A stretch of 64,000 bases of DNA from UBA1219 sp045601425 (GTDB lineage Bacteria; Bacteroidota; Bacteroidia; Bacteroidales; P3), in contig JAZRZP010000025.1 of NCBI GenBank assembly GCA_045601425.1, positions 1-64,000 on the forward strand, read 5' to 3'. The translations under genes were made by a program, and so were the position numbers. Below the pieces are notes generated by a model. The model searched no databases, had not been told where the DNA came from, and worked only from the letters and a program-made list of their open reading frames with translations. How positions within the stretch are numbered: position 1 is the first letter of the stretch; every line of letters starts with the position of its first letter. This document shows, one piece after another, positions 45,756-52,563 of this stretch.

Positions 45756-46760
45756 ATGAAGATGAGAAAGATACAGAAGATAATGCTGGCGTTGGCAGTG
45801 GTAATCACTGCATGTCAGTCGGTTAACGCACAAGACTTTGTGTTCTCACAATTTTATGCCAATCCGTTATATTTGAATCCGGCATTGGCTGGTGCAAAAG
45901 TGTGTCCGAGAATTTCCATTAACTATCGTAACCAGTGGCCGGCATTGGTAAGTTCCTACAAAACGGTTTCTCTTTCGTACGACCAATACGTAGACGGTTT
46001 GCACGGAGGTATAGGTGCAATTGTAATGAACGACCGTCAGGGCGACCACGGTGCGCTGATGACAACGATGGCAGGTGTTATGTACTCCTTCCGTTTCCAG
46101 TTGTCGAGATATGTGTTCGTAAATGCGGCTTTGCAGGCAAGTCTGGTAAACCTCAACCTTGATTGGGATAACCTCCGTTTCCCGGACCAGATTGACCCCA
46201 TATACGGTTTCATCAACGTTACGCAGGCTACGAAACCCGACAACCTCAACAAATGGTACATGGACTTCAATGCAGGTGCCGTAATCTACAGCGACGTATG
46301 GTACGGTGGTTTTTCTGTTTCCCATCTTACTCAGCCGAGTAACGGATTTTACGGTATCAGCGAACTCCCCATGAAGTTCACCGTTCATGGCGGCGGTCTC
46401 ATAAATATGGCTACCGACAAGCGCAGAACATCTTCTCTCGCACTCGGTACACCTATTATCTCTCCCAACCTGATTTACCAGTACCAAGGTGGTTTCAACT
46501 ACTTCAATTATGGTCTCTATTTGGATTGGATGCCTTTCATTGTTGGTGTATGGTTCCGTCATGGTTTGGAAAATGCCGACTCTTTCATCTTCTTGGTCGG
46601 TGTTCAGCAAAGTTGGTTCAAACTCGGCTACAGCTACGACGTTACGGTTTCCAAGTTGGCCAACAACACAGCGGGTTCTCACGAAATCAGCTTGGGATTC
46701 CTGCTCCCGTGTCCTGTTCGTGAAAAGAAAGTCAGAGCGGTACGTTGTCCGTCCTTCTGA
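45756..46760 (+). CDS. PorP/SprF-family T9SS outer-membrane protein
   Basis: 334 aa. A signal peptide ends at VNAQ (starts at residue 1 or 3). QDFVFSQFYANPLYLNPALAGA is the diagnostic start of the PorP/SprF family, followed by an outer-membrane barrel with regularly spaced aromatic strands (WYMDFNAGAVIYSDVWYGGF). In known systems it partners with PorK/GldK lipoproteins or aids SprB-type adhesin export. It precedes a GldJ/GldK-type gene by 75 bases. Confidence 0.9.
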   Translation: MKMRKIQKIMLALAVVITACQSVNAQDFVFSQFYANPLYLNPALAGAKVCPRISINYRNQWPALVSSYKTVSLSYDQYVDGLHGGIGAIVMNDRQGDHGALMTTMAGVMYSFRFQLSRYVFVNAALQASLVNLNLDWDNLRFPDQIDPIYGFINVTQATKPDNLNKWYMDFNAGAVIYSDVWYGGFSVSHLTQPSNGFYGISELPMKFTVHGGGLINMATDKRRTSSLALGTPIISPNLIYQYQGGFNYFNYGLYLDWMPFIVGVWFRHGLENADSFIFLVGVQQSWFKLGYSYDVTVSKLANNTAGSHEISLGFLLPCPVREKKVRAVRCPSF

Positions 46761-46835
46761 TGAAGAAACAATAATTTAGAATAAAAGAAACTTATTTTAA
46801 GAAAAAACGTAATACATCAAAAAATATATTGAGCC

Positions 46836-48392
46836 ATGAAAGCTATTAGATTATTAAGTTGTATTTTATTGATAGGTGCAGTACTCGTTTCATGCGGAAA
46901 AAAACAGGCCTCTGAAACAACAGGCTGGAACTACAATGATTCTAAATGGGGCGGATTCGAAGTTTCCCCATATACTGAACAGATGCCGGGTCCTGGCCTG
47001 ATTTTCATCGAAGGAGGCTCTTTCCTTATGGGTCGTGTTTCCGACGATACCCGTCATCAGTGGAACAACATTGAACATACAGTTACGGTTTCTTCATTCT
47101 ACATGGACGAAACTGAAGTGAGCAATATAGCATACAAAGAATACATTTATTGGATGCAGCGTGTGTTCGGTGAAGAGTATCCAGAATATGTAAGAGCTGC
47201 CTATCCGGACACCAACGTCTGGAGACAAAAACTTACCTATGCCGAAGATATGGTAGAATACTATTTCCAAAGTCCAATCTACGACCAATATCCCGTTGTG
47301 GGAGTTTCGTGGGAACAGGCAAGTGCATACTGCTTGTGGCGTTCGAACCGCGTAAACGAAAAAATAGCCGTTGACGCCGGAGTCCTTTCTTTGGATCTGA
47401 CAGACCTCAGTGCAGAAAACGCATTCCAAACCGACGTGTATCTTGCCGGTATGTACAGAGGTGAAACCAAACAGGGGCTGCAAGACCTTAATCCAAGTGC
47501 AGGTGGTGAACCGAGAAATATCCGCAAAACAGATGGTATATTCTTGCCGAACTACCGTCTCCCGACCGAAGCCGAATGGGAATTCGCAGCCCTCGGCATG
47601 ATCGGCAATACTTACGATGAACGTCAGCTGGAACACAAAGTTTATCCTTGGGCTGGACAGAGTGCACGTTCTGCCGAAAAAGACTATTACGGTCAGTTCA
47701 TGGCCAATTTCAAACGTTCTCGCGGCGACAATATGGGTGTTGCTGGAAATTTGAATGACTCTTGGGTTTATACGGCTCCAATCAGATGGTATTTCCCCAA
47801 CGACTACGGCTTGTACCACATGGCAGGCAACGTAAGCGAATGGTGTATGGACGTTTACCGTCAGGATGTAAACCCCATCGGCGGCGAAGACCTCAACCCC
47901 TATAGAGGTAACGTTTACAGAACTGTAACAATAGAAGACGAAGAAGTTAAGATAAACGATACTACGGGTGGTATAGTTTACCGTAATGTTGACGACGACC
48001 TCAACCGTCGCAACTATCGTCAGGCAGACAATATCAACTACCTTGACGGTGACTATGCTTCCACTTTGAGTCAGGAAGGTTGGAGAATATCCAACAACAG
48101 CGAAGATGAGGAAGAAGGTGGCGGAGCTGCCGCTAAACTTGCTTCTCAGGACAGCGTTACGAATATGATGTACAGACGTTATACAAGACCGGACGATATT
48201 ACTTCCATGGTGAACAACAAGGTAAGAGTAGTGAAGGGTGGTTCTTGGAACGACAGAATATACTGGATGCAGCCCGGTACGCGCCGTTATTACGATCAGG
48301 AAAAATCCACTTCATGGATTGGATTCCGTTGCGCCATGAGCCGCTTGGGTTCGCAAACCTTCCAAGGAAGTACAAAGAACAACAGAGATTAA
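46836..48392 (+). CDS. gldJ: GldJ/GldK-family lipoprotein (SUMF1-like), probably GldJ
   Basis: 518 aa. The lipobox Cys is in AVLVSCGKK. The formylglycine-enzyme-like fold shows GGSFLMGRVSDDTRH, SSFYMDETEVSN, YPVVGVSWEQASAYC, RLPTEAEWEFAALG, GLYHMAGNVSEWCMDV and VVKGGSWND. GldK (PorK) and GldJ are paralogues. The context beside porV and porU, as in Flavobacterium where gldJ follows porU, and the absence of gldL, gldM and gldN downstream favour GldJ; PorK remains possible. It is expected to stabilise the T9SS at the outer membrane. Confidence 0.72.
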   Translation: MKAIRLLSCILLIGAVLVSCGKKQASETTGWNYNDSKWGGFEVSPYTEQMPGPGLIFIEGGSFLMGRVSDDTRHQWNNIEHTVTVSSFYMDETEVSNIAYKEYIYWMQRVFGEEYPEYVRAAYPDTNVWRQKLTYAEDMVEYYFQSPIYDQYPVVGVSWEQASAYCLWRSNRVNEKIAVDAGVLSLDLTDLSAENAFQTDVYLAGMYRGETKQGLQDLNPSAGGEPRNIRKTDGIFLPNYRLPTEAEWEFAALGMIGNTYDERQLEHKVYPWAGQSARSAEKDYYGQFMANFKRSRGDNMGVAGNLNDSWVYTAPIRWYFPNDYGLYHMAGNVSEWCMDVYRQDVNPIGGEDLNPYRGNVYRTVTIEDEEVKINDTTGGIVYRNVDDDLNRRNYRQADNINYLDGDYASTLSQEGWRISNNSEDEEEGGGAAAKLASQDSVTNMMYRRYTRPDDITSMVNNKVRVVKGGSWNDRIYWMQPGTRRYYDQEKSTSWIGFRCAMSRLGSQTFQGSTKNNRD

Positions 48393-48413
48393 TAATGTCT
48401 TTTAAAAATACAG

Positions 48414-48441
48414 AAGGCAGTCAGACCGACTGCCTTTTTTA
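48414..48441 (+). terminator. Terminator after the gldJ-like gene
   Basis: AAGGCAGTC and GACTGCCTT pair around AGACC and are followed by TTTT. Confidence 0.9.
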
Positions 48442-48468
48442 ATACTAACTGATAAAAACAAATCATTT

Positions 48469-49071
48469 ATGAACGATTCGGAAAAAAGAAGTTACGCACT
48501 CGGATGTGATATCGGAAACAATTTCAAATCAATGAATTTGTCCATTGAAAGAGACAGCTTTGCACAGGGCGTCATTGACGCAATAAACGGGAAATGTGCT
48601 TTGAACAATGAAGAACTTTCTCACCAGTTCGAACTTATAAATCAGGAAATAGAAGCCAATCACCGTAAAGAATTGGAAGCAGAGACGGAAAGAGGCAGAC
48701 AGTTCCTTGCTGAAAACAAAACCAAAGATGGTGTGACGGTGACGAAATCGGGTTTGCAGTATAAAGTCATTAAGATGGGAAACGGCCCGAAACCAAAGGC
48801 CACAGACACCGTGAAGGTACATTATCACGGTACCCTGATTGACGGTACGGTGTTTGACTCTTCGGTGCAGAGAGGTGAAGCCATAGAATTCCCGCTGAAC
48901 CATGTTATCGCGGGCTGGACGGAAGGCGTACAACTGATGCCTGTGGGCTCGAAATTCATATTCTATATACCTTCGGAACTGGCTTACGGAGAACAGTCCC
49001 CAAGTCCGCTTATCAAACCTAATTCTACTCTTATATTCGAAGTGGAACTTTTGGACATCAAAAAAGCATAA
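48469..49071 (+). CDS. Cytoplasmic FKBP-type peptidyl-prolyl isomerase
   Basis: 200 aa, no signal peptide. An N-terminal helical FKBP_N-type domain (KRSYALGCDIGNNFKSM) and a C-terminal FKBP domain (about 90-198: VKVHYHGTLIDGTVFDSS, IAGWTEGVQLMPVGSKF, YIPSELAYGE). It speeds cis-trans isomerisation of prolyl bonds. The Mip-like layout usually belongs to envelope proteins, so the missing signal peptide suggests a cytoplasmic form. The next gene follows 17 bases on. Confidence 0.92.
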   Translation: MNDSEKRSYALGCDIGNNFKSMNLSIERDSFAQGVIDAINGKCALNNEELSHQFELINQEIEANHRKELEAETERGRQFLAENKTKDGVTVTKSGLQYKVIKMGNGPKPKATDTVKVHYHGTLIDGTVFDSSVQRGEAIEFPLNHVIAGWTEGVQLMPVGSKFIFYIPSELAYGEQSPSPLIKPNSTLIFEVELLDIKKA

Positions 49072-49088
49072 GTCTCAATTCCGGCTAT

Positions 49089-49748
49089 ATGGAACCGAAA
49101 ATTTACATGACGGATTTTCAGGACGCCTGTTTCGAAAATCCGTCATTTTCCCTTTGGTGCAGGAAATTTTTTCCAAATTCGTACTTTAAGCGGAAAAATA
49201 TTGCGGTTTCAGTGCTTGGAAAAATACTTCTGAACCATGCTTTCAGACAGCAGTTCCCCGACACTGAAATGCCGGAACTGAAACTTTCAGAGTCAGGCAA
49301 GCCGTTTTTCGAAACGGAAAAACACTTCCGTTTCAATATCTCACATACGGGCAACCGTGCTGTCGTGGCAACGGCACCGTTTGAAGTTGGTGTGGATGTT
49401 GAATTCTTGAGAAAGTGTAATCTTGAAATCGCAGCACGCTTTTTCAATCCGAAAGAGTACGGATATCTGAAGTCTTTTCCTGCCGGAGACAGACAGAACG
49501 TGGCCTTTACGCAGCTTTGGACAATGAAAGAAAGTTGCGTGAAACTTGTCGGAACTGGAATATCGGACACTTTCGACAAATTTTCGGTGGATGTGGAAAG
49601 CAGGACAACTTCGTGTTTCGGAAAAAATTATTATTTCAAGAATGTGAAATCAGAAGACGGGTGTTATGTTTCGCTGTGTACGATGGAAAAAGATGTTGCA
49701 GTAGAAGTTATTTTTGTCGAAGTGGGAGAACTGCTTCGGTGTTTATAA
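49089..49748 (+). CDS. 4'-phosphopantetheinyl transferase (Sfp-type)
   Basis: 219 aa. FRFNISHTGNRAVVATAP and VGVDVEFL (Mg2+ site), then FFNPKEYGYL and QLWTMKESCVKLVGTG are the Sfp/AcpT signature. It moves the phosphopantetheine arm of CoA onto acyl or peptidyl carrier proteins. No NRPS or PKS genes are nearby, so fatty-acid carrier protein is the likely target. It lies between the FKBP gene and ispF in a probable operon. Confidence 0.9.
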   Translation: MEPKIYMTDFQDACFENPSFSLWCRKFFPNSYFKRKNIAVSVLGKILLNHAFRQQFPDTEMPELKLSESGKPFFETEKHFRFNISHTGNRAVVATAPFEVGVDVEFLRKCNLEIAARFFNPKEYGYLKSFPAGDRQNVAFTQLWTMKESCVKLVGTGISDTFDKFSVDVESRTTSCFGKNYYFKNVKSEDGCYVSLCTMEKDVAVEVIFVEVGELLRCL

Positions 49749-49768
49749 ATTTAAATATTTGAAAAACA

Positions 49769-50248
49769 ATGAAATATAGAACAGGAATAGGAATTGACGT
49801 TCACGTTTTGGCAGATGGACTGCCGTTTTGGCTCGGAGGCATACAGGTTCCGCACTCGAAAGGTGCAGTCGGACATTCCGATGCAGATGTGTTGATACAC
49901 GCAGTTTGTGATGCCATGCTCGGTGCAGCGAATCTTGGAGACATAGGTCAGCATTTTCCCGATAATGACCCTGCTTACAAGGGAATAGACAGTAAAATTC
50001 TGCTTTCGAGGACTTATGAACTCGTGAAGGCAAAGGGTTACGTGTTGGAGAACTGCGACAGCGTGATATGTCTGCAGAAACCGAAAGTGGCCAAATTCTT
50101 GCCGGAAATGCAGAAGACATTGGCAAGGGTGCTGGGAATCAGTGAGGAAGATATTTCGATAAAGGCCACTACTACCGAACATCTCGGTTTCGAGGGCAGG
50201 GAAGAGGGTGTTTCGGCATACGCTACGGTACTCCTATCAAAGAAGTAG
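49769..50248 (+). CDS. ispF: 2-C-methyl-D-erythritol 2,4-cyclodiphosphate synthase
   Basis: 159 aa. RTGIGIDVHVLADG gives the metal-binding Asp and His, GHSDADVLIHAVCDAMLGA the third metal ligand, then DIGQHFPD and ATTTEHLGFEGREEG. It forms the cyclodiphosphate in the non-mevalonate isoprenoid pathway. It is the last normal-composition gene before the AT-rich island. Confidence 0.97.
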   Translation: MKYRTGIGIDVHVLADGLPFWLGGIQVPHSKGAVGHSDADVLIHAVCDAMLGAANLGDIGQHFPDNDPAYKGIDSKILLSRTYELVKAKGYVLENCDSVICLQKPKVAKFLPEMQKTLARVLGISEEDISIKATTTEHLGFEGREEGVSAYATVLLSKK

Positions 50249-50322
50249 GGGAAGGCGTATCAAAATGTGGTAGAGATAGTGTGGTACGAAATTACATATC
50301 TTAAAAGAGTGCTTATCGGTTG

Positions 50323-51492
50323 CTAAAGTAGTTGTAATAGAGTTTGTTCATTCTGTTTTGGTGGAGCAAATTGTTTAAAAGAAATAGGTAAAATGGTGTT
50401 TTCTAAACTTTTTTGAGAAAAAATAAATCTACCATCACAAACAAAACCCAATTCAAACCAATTTATTTTGTTTAACTCTTTGCATACTTCTTTGATATTG
50501 ACATTTTGGTTTTTGGGAAATATTGCAAGAACAGAGCCATCATAATTTTTGCAATTGTGTATAAAAAAAGGATTTTTATTTCTTGTCTTGGCATTCACAT
50601 AAATTCTTTTTTCATTGGAAATGTAATGATTTCGTCCCCATTGCCACCAATTTGCTTCATCAAATTTTTTGATACCACGTTTCAATAAAATATCTTTATA
50701 ATCTATAATATATTGATTTATAGTATTGTAAATCATTCGTTTTGTTTTTCCTGTTTTAGCAGTATAGGAACAAACAAAATCCGCATTACCAAACTCATCA
50801 TGTGTAAAGATATTATCTGCCCCACTAACAGCACCAACTTTGACAAAAAATAAATCTTTAAATTTTATTGGATATGAATTATCCGTAAACATCAATTGTC
50901 CATTGGTACAAACAAATTCTTTAGATACATTGGTTTTTCGGCTGAAATTATTTTTTTCAAATCTAAATATAATACAATTAGGATTAAATCCTTTAAATAT
51001 TTTCTTGTCGCCCAAATCAATTAAATCTGTTATTGTTCCATTTTGATATATAAAGTTATTTAGTTTGATACTGGATGTTGCTTTTAGAAAATCACGTGGA
51101 GTAATAAAAATAAGTTCTCCATGTTCAGTCAAATGGTTGATACATTTTTCAATGAAGAATAGGTATAAATTACTTCTTTCATCAAATAAGTTTGATTTCA
51201 ATTTATTTTTTGTAGACATTTCAATATCTTGGTACCTAACATAAGGTGGATTTCCTATGATTGTGTCAAATTTTTCTTCCAATGGATAATCAAAAAAATC
51301 CATGTTTAATGCATTGGATGGACAATGTTGCGAATCATATTCTATTCCTATACAATTCGGAATTTCGTTAAAGAATGCGCCATCACCACACGATGGTTCA
51401 AGAATTCGACCATCATTTCTTATTAATTGTAACATTTCGGCAACGATATTTTGTGGTGTAAATACTTGCCCTAATGTTTCTACATTATGCAT
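50323..51492 (-). CDS. Type II N6-adenine DNA methyltransferase (Eco57I-like gamma class)
   Basis: 389 aa from ATG 51492; a GTG at 51552 is also in frame but lies deep in the upstream gene. SAM motif I is EPSCGDGAF (32-40), the acidic motif II E51 in GIEYD, and the catalytic NPPY tetrad at 81-84 (IIGNPPYVRYQDIE). The C-terminal half is a target-recognition domain with VKVGAVSGADNIF. It methylates adenine in a specific DNA site; the site cannot be read. ATG 51492 overlaps the upstream stop by eight bases (ATGCATAA), so translation is coupled. Codon use is markedly AT-rich, unlike the neighbours, a sign of transfer. Confidence 0.88.
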   Translation of the reverse strand: MHNVETLGQVFTPQNIVAEMLQLIRNDGRILEPSCGDGAFFNEIPNCIGIEYDSQHCPSNALNMDFFDYPLEEKFDTIIGNPPYVRYQDIEMSTKNKLKSNLFDERSNLYLFFIEKCINHLTEHGELIFITPRDFLKATSSIKLNNFIYQNGTITDLIDLGDKKIFKGFNPNCIIFRFEKNNFSRKTNVSKEFVCTNGQLMFTDNSYPIKFKDLFFVKVGAVSGADNIFTHDEFGNADFVCSYTAKTGKTKRMIYNTINQYIIDYKDILLKRGIKKFDEANWWQWGRNHYISNEKRIYVNAKTRNKNPFFIHNCKNYDGSVLAIFPKNQNVNIKEVCKELNKINWFELGFVCDGRFIFSQKSLENTILPISFKQFAPPKQNEQTLLQLL

Positions 51493-52135
51493 ATTGAGGA
51501 AAGTATTTTTTAAAGTTGAAATAGATACCGGAACGTAATTTGATGGATTCACCTAGCGTTTTTAAAATAAATTCTGCAGCATCATCAAAGTCACGACTAA
51601 ATAAATTTCTATTTGAGTTCCATCTGCACTGAAATGGAAGATTATTGCCATTGGGTGTAATTGATTTTAAACATCTCAATGTGGTGCAAAATACGTCATT
51701 ACGATTGTTTTTATTGACAATTAAAAAATAATAATCCTTATCCTTTTGTTTGCCAAAACCATTATATAATTTTTCAAAGTAGGGTAGCCAAGAAATTTCG
51801 TTGCCAAAAGAGGGTTTTAGCCCCGTTAATGCATAGTAAATTCCTAATTTGCAGTTGAGATTGTCTGCATGTGTGGTATCTGTTACTTTAATGTTTATTG
51901 GATAAAATTCTTTTTTGGAATTATTTTCGATAACGAAATCATACCATTCTCTTGCATTTGGGCGAACTAAAACATATCCTTGAGGAAATTTAAAATACGT
52001 TTCAATGAAATCAAGAATTTCATCTTCATTTATTGCAGAATTAATACGTTCGTCTTGTGTGGATTGCGAAAGCGATAAATTTGCAGTTGAAATTAATTCG
52101 CAAATGTCTTTTAAAATTTTTGGAATAATCGCCAT
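51485..52135 (-). CDS. Probable type II restriction endonuclease partner
   Basis: 216 aa from ATG 52135 (a TTG at 52171 would give 228). It has no clear family signature that I can name. Asp66 in REWYDFVIEN and Lys83 in FYPINIKVTD, 17 residues apart, resemble the D-(x)n-(D/E)-x-K nuclease core as in EcoRV-like enzymes, with Asn in place of the second acid. It is AT-rich, immediately upstream of and overlapping the methyltransferase gene, the usual R-M pairing. The function is inferred mainly from this pairing. Confidence 0.65.
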   Translation of the reverse strand: MAIIPKILKDICELISTANLSLSQSTQDERINSAINEDEILDFIETYFKFPQGYVLVRPNAREWYDFVIENNSKKEFYPINIKVTDTTHADNLNCKLGIYYALTGLKPSFGNEISWLPYFEKLYNGFGKQKDKDYYFLIVNKNNRNDVFCTTLRCLKSITPNGNNLPFQCRWNSNRNLFSRDFDDAAEFILKTLGESIKLRSGIYFNFKKYFPQYA

Positions 52136-52189
52136 AATTGATAGTTTTTTTGCAATGCTATCAATCTCCAATCTTGGTTATGGCTAAAG

Positions 52190-52382
52190 AGAAAAGGTGC
52201 GAGCCTTTCTATCTTGTCCACGAGGAGCCTGCAAGAACCCCGCCTACGCCTTAGATTAACTCACACCTTAATGTGTGAGCATTAACTGCTAAAGACGTAG
52301 ACGAGAAACGAAACTTCTCGTGGATTAGCGTATATTCCAATGACTGAGAATCATCAGTTTGCAGGCTTTTGATTCGGACAAG
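52190..52382. ncRNA. Dense paired-RNA candidate upstream of the restriction-modification genes
   Basis: Complementary segments (plus coordinates): AGAAAAGG/CCTTTCT (52190-52210); CTTGTCC 52213-52219 with GGACAAG 52376-52382; TCCACGAG 52217-52224 with CTCGTGGA 52317-52324; AGCCTGCAA 52226-52234 with TTGCAGGCT 52359-52367; CTACG 52244-52248 with CGTAG 52296-52300; CTCACAC/GTGTGAG hairpin 52260-52279; ACGAGAA/TTCTCGT hairpin 52301-52321; ACTGA/TCAGT hairpin 52343-52358. The TCCACGAG and AGCCTGCAA helices cross, so a pseudoknot is possible. A minus-strand promoter box at 52490 would make this the 5' leader of the R-M operon. Confidence 0.55.
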
Positions 52383-52482
52383 AATAATAGCTAATGCTTT
52401 GGTTTGTAATATGTTAATTTATATTTATATCAAATGTCAATTTTTCGTTTTTTGTATTGAATATTAAGTTTTTATTTTTTTG

Positions 52483-52490
52483 CAAAAATA
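52483..52490 (-). promoter_or_regulatory. Possible -7 box (TATTTTTG) for the structured RNA and R-M genes
   Basis: TATTTTTGC on the minus strand lies about 355 bases before the endonuclease start, leaving room for the whole structured region in the leader. Confidence 0.4.
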
Positions 52491-52513
52491 CGAATTATTT
52501 TTCAATTGCAGAT

Positions 52514-52548
52514 AAAAAAACATCGGCAAAAAAGCCGATGTTTTTTTT
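52514..52548 (-). terminator. Terminator after gcvP
   Basis: ACATCGGC and GCCGATGT pair around six A, with A/T runs on both sides. It follows the gcvP stop on the minus strand. Confidence 0.9.
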
Positions 52549-52563
52549 AGAATAAAAGAATCA

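Larger units (their letters stand above)
52383..52563. other. AT-rich spacer with terminator, no gene
   Basis: These 181 bases are AT-rich and hold the R-M promoter candidate and the gcvP terminator. No open frame of merit is seen. Confidence 0.6.

Noticed and set aside
52217..52367. HDV-like ribozyme based on crossing helices with a hairpin between them
   Set aside because: The order of helices is similar, but the spacing is too large and the junction that should hold the catalytic C is nearly absent. Kept only as an unassigned structured RNA.
52340..52370. CTGATGA on the minus strand as part of a hammerhead ribozyme
   Set aside because: No GAAA partner and no stem arrangement of a hammerhead follows; the bases belong to a simple hairpin.
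52190..52400. Integron attC site for the R-M genes
   Set aside because: No GTTRRRY/RYYYAAC core pair at the expected ends and no integrase nearby.
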